A DNA stretch of 64,000 nucleotides from Typhlomys cinereus (lineage: Eukaryota > Chordata > Mammalia > Rodentia > Platacanthomyidae): NCBI GenBank assembly GCA_023101885.1, contig JALPQD010000006.1, positions 16,082,085 to 16,146,084 of the forward strand, read 5' to 3'. The translations under genes and the position numbers were made by a program. Shown in pieces: positions 1 to 9,549 of the stretch (the first letter of the stretch is position 1; each line of letters begins with the position of its first letter). The notes under the pieces were generated by a model. The model was not told the DNA's origin and did no database searches. It saw nothing but the letters and a program-made list of their open reading frames with translations.

Positions 1-120
1 TTTTTCTTTCTTTCTTTTCCTTCCTTCCTTCCTTCCTTCCTTCCTTCCTTCCTTTTTCTTTCTTTCTTTCTTTTTCTTTCTTTCTTTTCCTTCCTTCCTT
101 CCTTCCTTTTCTTTCTTTCT

Positions 121-184
<64 letters not shown>

Positions 185-260
185 TTCTTTCCTTCTTTTC
201 TCCCTTCCTCCCTCCCTTTCTCCCTTCCTCCTTACCTCCCTTTCTTCCTTCCTTCCTTCT
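1..260. repeat. (TTTC)n/(CCTT)n polypyrimidine microsatellite
   Basis: Nearly pure C/T on the plus strand, switching between TTTC, CCTT and CCCT units, and cut by the window edge so its true length is unknown. The purity drops after about position 190, where interruptions appear. No coding content. Long homopurine/homopyrimidine mirror tracts of this kind can adopt triplex (H-DNA) structures, which is general knowledge and not shown here. Confidence 0.97.
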
Positions 261-378
261 TGAATGAAGTTATGGTTCTCTGTATCTGTCATCTATTCCT
301 CATGGTCTATTTTGTTAGATGTACTCAATAAATGACTTCCAGTACAGTGAAACAATGTTCAAGAAAACATTTCTTTAT

Positions 379-392
379 AAGAAGTAGCCTAA
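379..392 (+). repeat. Left TSD of the L1 fragment
   Basis: AAGAAGTAGCCTAA, repeated exactly at 707-720 after the A-rich tail. It marks the insertion boundary. Confidence 0.88.
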
Positions 393-706
393 TTATGATC
401 CTTAGAGGCAAGCGATTAACAGCCACAGTAGTGTTCCTATACTAAAGGGGAACACAAAAAAGAGCTCTAGGCAATGCCACTGAGTCCTTACACCTCATCA
501 GGAAGAGGACCCAGAGGGAAGTTTGACATGCACACTAAAGAATGCTCCAGAAAGGGGGTGGGGTGGGGAAGGGGCACTGGGAGAAAGGGAGGGACAGAGG
601 AAAGGAAGGAGAAAAGTGGAGAGGGAACAGAGGATCCAGGGAGGGGTGGAGGAAGGGAGGGGAATGAGATATCTATCAAGTTTGTATGAGTGGAAGAAAT
701 AAAAAA
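393..706 (+). mobile_element. 5'-truncated L1, 3' UTR only, with TSD
   Basis: This 314-bp insert is an L1 3' UTR ending in an A-rich tail after AATAAA. It aligns by eye along its length with the reverse complement of the 3' UTR of the L1 at 55.8-56.1 kb: the GAGGCAAG..GATT..CAGCCA..AGTAGT stretch, then AAGGGGAACA, the GCCACTGxGTCCTTA stretch, the AGAGGACCCAGxGG stretch, and a G-rich polypurine tract. It is flanked by a direct repeat AAGAAGTAGCCTAA at 379-392 and 707-720, the target-site duplication of target-primed reverse transcription. A short open frame through it (474-689) is low-complexity Gly/Arg/Glu sequence and not a gene. Confidence 0.88.
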
Positions 707-720
707 AAGAAGTAGCCTAA
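707..720 (+). repeat. Right TSD of the L1 fragment
   Basis: Exact copy of the 14-bp sequence at 379-392, directly following the poly-A tail. Confidence 0.88.
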
Positions 721-1800
721 AATTATAGCAGAAGTACAGCTGGATATGTTGAGAGAGAAAGAGGCAATATGGCTAAGTAGCTCTTGATTGATACATTTTG
801 AATTTATCAAGGTAAAGTAAGGCTCTTGTTGAAAATAAAATTTCATATCAAAATTTATTTAAAATGTTTAAGCATATGGAAAAAAGTTTAGAAGACACCC
901 CAAAATATTTAAGATTAAACCCTCATCATAACGGCTTATGAGCAGAAATAGGTACTCACTTACATGGAGTAGCTATAAGCCTAAATCATGCAATTAGCCT
1001 ATGGATTCTTCAAATCCCAGATTGCTTGTTAGACTTATTCCTTGCTTAAGACACACGTGCAGTATGCATGTGGGTAGAGCAGCATAGAAGGGAGAAAATG
1101 TATCAATACCAGATCATTCACAAATGTGAATATCAAATAAATGAATGTGGCTTATTTGTATGTGGGCTGCACAGTGACCTCTTGCTCATCAAGAGATCAA
1201 TATGGCTGGGGTTACAGAGTTATTGAGGATTCTTTCCAACACAGAGAATTCTGAACATGTAGCTTTGCACTTCTGACACTTCTGAGGAATTCTTTTGGAA
1301 GCAGAGAAAATGGGTACAAAGGGAAGTTGTTCTCCTATTTCACTAACCATGGGTCTTTATTTTTTTTCTAATGTTCTCATGAGACAATAATACATCAGTA
1401 GCACATAACCTCTCCGAAGCAACCTAGACATAAGAAAAGCACATACAGGCATAGGGAGAGGATATGTATATATATGCACATAAACTCATTTATTTTTTAT
1501 TTTATTTCATTTTGCTAAATTTTCAATAATTTTTCTGAAGAAAATTACAAGGATAAGAAGTTTGGTGAATAATACAGATATTACATAGGGCTCACCATAT
1601 CCTCTAAGAAAGCACAGATGTGATATCAATATGTTATTAACATATACAAATCTGCAAATATATTTTAACTGAACAAGATACAATGGGAATTGGACTATTA
1701 CCTAAATTTTGTCAGAGGTGATAGTTTGCAGAGAGGATGAAGATGGTTGAATGATAGTATCATATAAAAGTTTGTTCTTCTTTTGTAAAGTTCAATATCT
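721..1800. other. Non-coding AT-rich sequence, nothing recognised
   Basis: About 1.1 kb of AT-rich sequence with no open frame worth reporting, no RNA gene and no repeat I can name. A short TA run lies near 1467. Confidence 0.6.
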
Positions 1801-1804
1801 CTTT

Positions 1805-1905
1805 TTCTTTGGAGGGAGTGGGGTGGATGCAGAAGGGAGGGGAAGGGAGATGGTGGGGGATGGAGCGATGAAGGGATGAATACTCAGTTTACATTTTATA
1901 TGAGA
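1805..1905 (+). mobile_element. Possible L1 3' UTR polypurine remnant
   Basis: A G/A-rich stretch (runs of GGGAGGGGAAGGGAG) grades into a T/A-rich end. Rodent L1 3' UTRs, including the copies at 393-706 and 26.6 kb, have a similar polypurine block close to the tail. No TSD or upstream 3' UTR body is visible, so this could equally be an unrelated purine-rich patch. Confidence 0.35.
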
Positions 1906-2154
1906 TGGCCTTTAGGTATTATTCCTCCAGTCTTCACAATCACTCCCCGGATATCTACTTTCCTTTCCTAGAACTCTATGTACAAAGAATTTCAATAATA
2001 TATCTATCTGCCTTTAGAAGTTATTTCACTGAATACTCTTATTCTTTTTATTTATGTTTTAAACTGTGTATGAGTGTATGTGAATGTGTGTGCCTTATAT
2101 GCCTAAATGTAGGCTGGGTGTCTTTTATAGATCTCCAACATATATTTTTTAATC

Positions 2155-2395
2155 TTATTTTTTGAGACAGCACCTTTCAATGAAACAAGCTCACTGGATA
2201 CACTAGCTGGCCAGTGAGCCCTGAAGTATATTCTCCATGTCTTCCAGTCCAAACCCCAATCCTGAAATTTCAGACATGTGTTGTCTTGCATAGTTTTTCA
2301 AACTTGGATGCTGTGGATCCAAACTCAGCTTCTTACACTCATGCAATAAGCATTATACCCACAGTGCGTCTCCCCAGCCCCCAAAGAGTCTGCTT
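2155..2395 (-). mobile_element. Composite tRNA/B1 SINE (B4-like), minus strand
   Basis: On the minus strand it starts with a tRNA-like head, GGGGGCTGGGGAGACG, followed by a degraded A/B-box region (GAGTTTGGATCC). It then passes through a central region into a B1-like 3' end containing TCACTGGCCAGCTAG and a GTCTCAAAAA terminus. That order, tRNA-derived left half plus B1-derived right half, is the B4 architecture. It is well diverged (old). The 86-, 62- and 65-residue open frames over it are chance frames. Confidence 0.7.
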
Positions 2396-2955
2396 GCCTT
2401 GTATCACATAAGGAATTACATGAGCATATTTGCATCAGGTTGATACTTATATAGTCTGGCTCCACTTACCTTCCTAATTAAGGAATACCTCTTAGACGCT
2501 CATTAACATCTGTATGATGATGACTTAAGTATGTTGTGAACCTGTGTGTGAGAGTTCACTTTGATCGGCTCAACTTAGCTCTACTTTCTTTTAGCTTTCT
2601 ACAGGTACATTCAACCCAACTTTGATCTTTCTAGTCCCATGAAGCCCAAGATATCCTTTTTCTTCAGTTCTTTCTGGCATATAAACTTAGATTACGATCT
2701 TTCAAACTAATATATTGTTATGAACTCAAACATGCACCAACTCAGCAAAATCAAACGTCTTCAATAATAGAGTGGGCGCTGTGTTGTCTGCCTCCCACCT
2801 TCACTCTGCTGCTGCAAGCAAAATTCAGGCAACATTGCTAGTCACTAAATCAATATTAACTGTATTAATAAAAGCAAAATGAACACATGCTCCTAGATTT
2901 TTCTCTCCCCATCGCTTTAGGTCCTAACCTCGTCTCTTATTTTTGCTTTCATCTT
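2396..2955. other. Non-coding, nothing recognised
   Basis: Moderately AT-rich sequence without a repeat I can name, an RNA gene or a plausible exon. Confidence 0.55.
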
Positions 2956-3290
2956 GAATGACTGTTAGAGACATTGTGCTCAGGTTTCTGAGATAGCCGC
3001 TGTCAAGCCACCATGTGTGGGGCCGGATGAGATGAAATTGCCTAACAGATTGGCAGGGCTTGTCAAAGCCTGGGAATGGTGGGAATCAGACGATTATATT
3101 TGCATTGCAGAGTTGGCACAACCTGTCACAATATTGCCGGAGCCAGCAACTACTTAATATTATAATGAATTGAATCCTTCCCACATTCACCAGAAGCCAA
3201 AGAGCATGGTTTATGGCTAAACTTGCATTTGCAGAGGATGAGACCCCTCTGGCGGTGGGAACAGTATTGCCCAGAAATTCATTTGAGGGT
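2956..3290. promoter_or_regulatory. Candidate conserved non-coding element
   Basis: Compared with its surroundings this stretch is compositionally complex, free of recognisable transposon sequence and richer in balanced motifs (for example AGATTGGCAGG, GATTATATTTGCAT with an ATTTGCAT octamer-like core, CAATATTGCCGG). A 114-residue minus-strand frame crosses it but shows no domain. Nothing here proves function; the call rests only on texture. Cross-species alignment would decide. Confidence 0.25.
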
Positions 3291-3539
3291 TTTTTTTTTT
3301 TTTTTATTTCTTCCAGGGAAAAGCCTTCTTTAAATTCTGTGATTTCCCTTCTCCATTCAAGAATTTTTGCAAATTGTGCAAGTGATGAAACATTGTGATG
3401 GGCAGAAATGTTCCCCCTCTGCTCACCCAAATTCTTATGCTGATGCTTTTATCCTCAGGACCACACAATGTGGCTTTATTCAGTGGCAAGGCCTTTAAAG
3501 TGATAGTCAAGGTAAAAGGAGACTGTTAAAGTGAATCTT

Positions 3540-3590
3540 TTATTATTATTATTTATTTATTATTTATTCAATTGTGCATGTGCACGTGCA

Positions 3591-3622
<32 letters not shown>

Positions 3623-3842
3623 TGTGTGTAGAACTACGGGCGAATTCGGGAACCACCATGGACCGCCTCCACCTCCTCCTTGTTTACTCTGTCCTGGGAT
3701 TCACAGGCTCTGCCCTACCAGGACCAGAAATGCAGGCTGCCCCCGCTTCTGCCTGGCGTCTATACGTGGGGTCTAGAATCAGAACTGAGGACCTTCCGCC
3801 TGTAAGGCAGAGGCTTAACCCCTGAGCCACCTCTCCAGCCCC
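3540..3842 (-). mobile_element. B2-superfamily SINE, minus strand, with TSD
   Basis: Read on the minus strand it begins GGGGCTGGAGAGGTGGCTCAGG, carries an A box and a weak B box, then the family-specific body, ending in a CA-rich stretch (seen here as TG repeats, 3590-3630) and an A-rich tail. It is very close to the plus-strand copy at 8548. An imperfect duplication flanks it: AAAGTGAATCTT at 3528-3539 and AAGGCGAATCTT at 3844-3855. Open frames across it (81 and 83 residues) are SINE sequence, not genes. Confidence 0.9.
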
Positions 3843-3859
3843 CCAAGGCGAATCTTAAT

Positions 3860-6300
3860 CCACTCTGGTGGGAGTTTTTATAAGAAGAAAAGTCTGGGTT
3901 TGCAGATAACAAGGACACATTTGCACCCTGAAAGTCTGCTAGAGCAAGGACAATGCGTTAAGTTGCAAGCCAGTGATATTCCAGGAGAAACTCAACCCGC
4001 CAACATTCAATATTGTCCTTTGGTCTTCAGAGCTAAGAGAAAAGAAGTTTCATTTGCTAATCTACCCAGTGGATTGTATATATATATATATATATGCAAT
4101 ATGTATTTTTAATGGAGGTCCTCACAAATTGATGCAAGTGTTCTCTAGTGTAAACTAATGTAAGAATGTCCTCTGTAAAATAGAATATGATCCAGAAGGA
4201 AGACATGTCTATACACAAGACAGCTGATTGTTTTGAAAGCAGTCCATTTGCTGGGAAGCTCTTTTATGGAGACAGGATGTTCCTCTTTGTAATTGTCACC
4301 TCACTGTCCCAGTTTTGGTTGAAACCAAGTCAAATGTCTCTTGGAGAAGTCCTTTAATTAGATGATAGAATCCACTGTTCTTTGTGTTCCTTTCTTATAT
4401 CTTCTTTCTTGCTAACCTTACTTGATGCTTTCAGGGGCCCCCACATGCCCTTGTTCTGGTCCTGTGCATTATATATCCTGCATTGAACCCTTGCAACTAC
4501 AGCATTGTTTCTATCACAATCTGATCCAGTTAAAGTCACTGTTGGCAGTCAGTAGGTTTAGACTTCAGGATATCAGCTTTCTTAGTTTCCAGTCTCTATT
4601 TTAGAATCCTTCCATTAAGAAAGGATGAAACAAACACATCTTTACTGCAAAGCCTGTTGATGTGGTGATTTATTTCAGGGACCAGGCAACTGAGAGGTGC
4701 TAATTAATTTTCATTCAAGTATTTTCAGAAGACGTATGCTTTTAATACTATCAAAATATTACCTAAGGATTATATTTTTGTGATGCATTTTAATATGGCT
4801 CATATGATTCGTATAAGTGAAAAGGAATAAACATGTTAAACATCTCTCTTTGAACACAAAACCCACATAAATATTGGTTTCTTCAGGAATAAATCTCCAT
4901 GGCATACTATATATGAAGAGTACTGTGAATATCTTCTAAATGTAAACATGTTGCTCAGTTTGTAGTTTAGGATAAACATGGTCAAAAATCAGGAAGCCCT
5001 CAGGCACTAGGATGAGCAGAATTATAGAAAGAGAGTAAACAGTATAGGTTCTCAGTTTCTGTTTGCTGATGCATGGTAAGGCACTAGCCAACTTCAAAGG
5101 CTCCTGGTTTTTCAACAGTCATTGAAAACAAGGAACGATTAAAGAAAGCCCTGTTCCCTTAAAGCTGTGCCTCCTTGAATGTTAGGATCCAGCTGCTATG
5201 ACTGCAGGTACAGTGCAGACTTCCCTGTGGAATTTCAACACTTTCCCTTTACATAAACATGAAGAGCACTGGAGGCCAAGGCTGGGCTGTAAGAACCTTT
5301 GGCAGGGGCAGAAAAATTTAAGAGATGAATTAGAGGTGTGTAAACTGCAGGCAACAGTTAATTTAGTTGCTGGAAAAGGAAACCAGTGTCATATCCTTCC
5401 ATGGTAGCAGTCTGACCCATTTAATAACAATCTTTCTAGAGAATAAGCCCAGGTTTTTCTGAGCACTTCCTCAGAAATTTAGTAACAGAACACAATACGT
5501 TTGATTTTTTTTAATCTTAAAAGAGAGACGTTTCTTCTTTTGTTTGCTCCATGACTACTGAATGGCCTCCCCTTTCATTCTAAGTTATTTTGCATTCAGC
5601 ATTTGAGCTGCCAGAAGGTACTGTCAAAAGAAGACAGACCGCTTCATGGCAAAGAAAAGTTAATGAACTAACGAGGGAGACATAATTATTCCACAAATCA
5701 AGGAAAAGATGGAATGGTTTCCAAGAGAGATGGAGATGTATCAAAATGTTTTTGTTAGAAATTCTGAGCATGGCGTATGAAAGACTAAAGTTGGGGGTGG
5801 GTAATGGTTAGTGCATGACTGTATATAATCTCTGAACATTACACTACATTTTTTTCCCTGAATAGATGAGAAACTGTAGGATAAGGAAGGAAAGCAAAAT
5901 TTCTTCTACCAGATGATGGCTTTTCTGCCATATGGCATTTGATTATGGGATGATCACAGCAGTGATAGGAGACTGGGAGGCCATTGGGTGGGCCTTTTAC
6001 AAGGAGGTATGTCAGTCTGACACCTGTCACATTGCTCCAACACCCAGCTGGTCTGCTTACATCTCAATCAGAATGTTTTTAACCTTCATTAACCACTACC
6101 TGTGTTGATGAAGGTAGAGAGGGCAATTTTCAAAATTGTAGGTGGAGGAGCAACTTGATTTTAGACTTGGAATTTTTGTATATAGAACATGTCTTCTAGT
6201 GACATATTTTCATGTCACCTGACTTAGATTCTCTTTACTTGGGAACTGTCAGCTAAAGTCAAGGAGACTTCATGTTCTAGTATTGTCAAAAACAAGATAT
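3860..6300. other. Non-coding, nothing recognised apart from a short TA repeat
   Basis: About 2.4 kb of AT-rich DNA. It contains a (TA)n microsatellite at about 4075-4095. No exon, RNA gene or confidently classified transposon was seen; short open frames are all under 85 codons and featureless. Confidence 0.55.
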
Positions 6301-6314
6301 GAGAGTAAATTACA

Positions 6315-6347
6315 TTATATATATACACACACACACATATATATATG
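6315..6347. repeat. (TA)n(CA)n microsatellite
   Basis: TATATATA followed by CACACACACA and another TATATATATA run. Confidence 0.9.
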
Positions 6348-6349
6348 AA

Positions 6350-8530
6350 CATGATAGGATTTATGGGGCAAATAAACACTGTGAATATTGTGAACAGCTG
6401 GCAAGCATGACTGAGAACATAAAGCACTGGTATGCTATCTGCAACCTCCCACGCACACACTGTGAGCTACAACTCAATAAGTGGATGATTACAGAGGTTA
6501 TGAGAAAAGTAGCAATAACTACTGTGAAGCTTCAAGAACACCTGGTATAAAGAAAACCTACTTCCAACAGACAACTCAGTTATATGGTCAGTCATTTAAA
6601 GATGGCTAGGAGAGTAGGTTCTTAAGGCAGACAACCTGGCTACTTGTGTACTTTCATAGATACCAACTACTCGTTGTAGGATGAAATAAACCTCCAAAAC
6701 TCCCTGAGACTCAGTTTCTCAAACTGTTCCAAAGATGTACAATGTGGCTTCCTGTCAGAGACAGAGGAAGGAGGAACTAACATGTGATTCAACCTGTGAA
6801 ACCCACATCAGTTTTTTTAAATACATGATATGTACCTAGCAAACACTGGACCTTAATATCAATAATAATGATATTTTCTGAAACATGATGCCATTGATTT
6901 CTTGCCTTAGATGTTACTATTTTAAGTGAATGAAGTCTGTGGGTATCAATTACCTGAAAGGAAAAGTTCTATGTGAAGTATCTCTTTGCAAAAGCATAGT
7001 CATGGTCATGAACAATATACCATCATATTTTTCGCAGAACAAGTGGAAACAAATAGGTTTCATGTATATATATATAAAGAGAGCACATACAGAAGAGTTG
7101 CTGGAGTTGATCTATCTAGTCAGCTTTATGGTCAGATTTGCATGAAAACTCCTGCTGCGAGGAGCAACATCCCACACATGCATGAAAATTGCATTGCTGT
7201 TTCATATTTTTTAGAAAAGGAGAAATGATAAGGTTGGAAACAAAAGTTCAGTTGTTAATTTAACAATTGACTTGAAAAACTTTACGTAGATTGGTATACA
7301 TATTGGTCAACTTAACAAAGCATATTTTGAAAGCCACATTTATTGATTTAGTTTTAATTAGTGGTTTTCAAGCGCCATACATTCACTGCCCACAATTACA
7401 CAGCTTATGACCAAGTGTCTACCACATGGCCTGACTGAGCAAGTATTCAGTAATAACTGATAAAACAGCAATTTGCTTGGTGTGCCCACACATGTGGATA
7501 ATATTCAGAGTCCATTTGCAAAGCTGGTTTTCTTAAACTCAGGACATGTAGCTACTACACTGATGAGACACCTTATGCTTATGCAAAACTCTAGAAATAT
7601 ATGTTACCTAATACATTTTTACAGATGAGAAAAGCAAAGCATAAATTCATAAGTTCATGAATTGGAGGATATTCATTTTAGGAAGAATGAAACAAGGCAC
7701 GGTCCTTCCACAGGAGGTGACTGAATCCTTTCCAAAACATCTTTGCTTTAGCTCCTCTGTGCTTAGACAGGTGATATCAACTAGGAATATGTGACAATCT
7801 CTTTCTTTGTCTTCTTTACCTCTGGGGAAACACATGTAATGCAACTAGGACCATGTTCCCCATTAAATAAGGAAGCATGCAGCTACATAGGAAGGATAGC
7901 TCTTTGATAATGAAATGAGCTTATTAGTTTAATACCTCTGGAGAAATAAATTGGCTACTTCGAATCGATTTCACTTCTCGATGAGTAGACCTCCACATAG
8001 TGATATGGTTTTCATGAAGAACAATTACATATTACCATTCACTAACTCCGTTTCAACATTAGCTCTGAAAGCCAAGTATGTGGAGTTATGAACATCTTGT
8101 TTTCATAATCCTTTTTGTCTTACCAAGGAATATTTTAAATAAATAACTAGCTCTCTCTATGGGAAGAATGTCAGTGTTTTTTTAGGATCTGCACAGTAAA
8201 CATTAGTGGATTTAAAAGATAACTAAGGAGGGCTTAACCCACCTTTTTAATGATGAAGAAATGTAGAATTCAGTGAAGTAGAAAACCCATGTGCAGTCTT
8301 GCCTGAAGGGCAAGTTAAAATTCACATGGTAAGAATAAAAGAAAGCAATATAACAACATTCCTGGAAGTGATCCTCTCACCATATATACTCTTAAAATAG
8401 CCACAGCTTCTTATTTTAGGAAATAATTAATTAATGGTCCCTCCACAAGATAAACTTAATAATTGAATGATTAATTTAGTTAAATTATTCAGCATCAGTT
8501 AAAATGCTAAAACAGGAAGCACAATACAAA
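6350..8530. other. Non-coding, nothing recognised
   Basis: About 2.2 kb of AT-rich sequence with no gene, RNA or repeat that I can defend. Confidence 0.55.
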
Positions 8531-8531
8531 T

Positions 8532-8547
8532 TTTAAAAAGTTATGGC
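8532..8547 (+). repeat. Left TSD of SINE
   Basis: TTTAAAAAGTTATGGC, identical to 8849-8864. Confidence 0.95.
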
Positions 8548-8848
8548 GGGGCTGGAGAGGTGGCTCAGGAGTTAAGTCTCTGCCTTGTAGGCAGAGGATC
8601 CTGAGTTCGGATCCTGGACCCCACGTATAGACTCCTGGCGGAAGCGGGAGCAGCCTGCGTTTCTCGTCCTGGTAGGGCGGAGCCTGTGAATCCCAGGGCA
8701 GAGTAAACAAGGAGGAGGTGGAGGTGTCCATGGAGGTTCCCGAATTCGTCTGTGGTTCTACACACACACACATACATACACACACATATACATACACACA
8801 TGCGCACACACACATACAAGCACAATTGAATAAATAATAAAAAAATTA
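8548..8848 (+). mobile_element. Full-length young B2-superfamily SINE with perfect TSD
   Basis: This is the best-preserved SINE in the window. It opens with GGGGCTGGAGAGGTGGCTCA. The tRNA-like pol III promoter is visible as an A box (TGGCTCAGGAG, about 8561) and a B box (GAGTTCGGATCC, 8603-8614). The body continues through a family-specific middle to a CA/TA-rich tail (8761-8822), an AATAAA at 8829 and an A-rich end. A perfect 16-bp duplication, TTTAAAAAGTTATGGC, flanks it at 8532-8547 and 8849-8864. The head is B2-like but the 3' half differs from mouse B2. I see no clear TCTTT pol III terminator. Confidence 0.95.
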
Positions 8849-8864
8849 TTTAAAAAGTTATGGC
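8849..8864 (+). repeat. Right TSD of SINE
   Basis: TTTAAAAAGTTATGGC, directly after the A-rich tail; identical to 8532-8547. Confidence 0.95.
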
Positions 8865-8882
8865 AATTATATATCCTTCAAT

Positions 8883-9000
8883 TTTAGACAGCTTACTATA
8901 TTCCAAGTGCCAAGCTAAGGGACTTTTCTTTTTTTAAATTCATCGAATCTACCTGATAAGTGTGATGCATACTTCTAAATTAAATTGTTATAGATCAAGA
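8883..9000 (-). mobile_element. Possible MIR fragment, minus strand
   Basis: The text TACTATATTCCAAGTGCCA followed by AGCTAAGGGAC resembles the reverse-strand 3' part of MIR (the 'tactatgtgccaggcac..gtgctaag' motif). The similarity then fades. An ancient fragment is likely but not proven. Confidence 0.4.
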
Positions 9001-9438
9001 TGATTAGCAAGGAGTACCAACTTGAGAAACACTGCAGTGCCCCTGGGGCAGCTTATCACAATGACATCAGGACATTAACTTAACACTCAAGTTCATCAGA
9101 TGGAGCAAGTCAACAGCCTGGTTCATAAACTCCTGCCACAGATCACATTTCCGGGAGTTTACAGGCAAATGAAAAACTTAAGTATAAGAGAAATGATCCA
9201 AAAGGCTAAACCTTCCCAAGCCCAAGAATATTCCTGCATCCTAATTATCTCTTCAAAATAATAAAGCTAATGTACAGCAATTTAGTTTCTTTTTTAAAAT
9301 CAGTTTGAAAAAATATGGCCAAATGAATGTCATTTCTTCCATATTTAAAAAAATACTTTTAGCAATTGAAAGAGGAAAGAAAGGACTTTTCAGTTACCTC
9401 TGTGAAGTGGGCACATCGGAACTGACTTTTGAACAAAG

Positions 9439-9541
9439 CCTAAATATGTATTTAAGGATGACAGAATGAAAACAGAAGGCAAACACTGACATTCTTCCCT
9501 AAATATGTATTTAAGGATGACAGAATGAAAACAGAAGGCAA
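9439..9541. repeat. 44-bp perfect direct repeat, period 59 bp
   Basis: The 44 bases starting CCTAAATATGTATTTAAGG occur identically at 9439-9482 and 9498-9541, with 15 unrelated bases between. Perfect identity over 44 bp in neutral DNA points to a recent local duplication. It lies in no repeat family I recognise. Confidence 0.95.
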
Positions 9542-9549
9542 GATAAGTT

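Noticed and set aside
488..689. 71- and 63-codon frames on opposite strands
   Set aside because: They are opposite readings of a G-rich polypurine tract in an L1 3' UTR.
3531..3825. Overlapping 81- and 83-codon frames with a Cys/Val run
   Set aside because: They are translations of a B2-like SINE and its TG tail.
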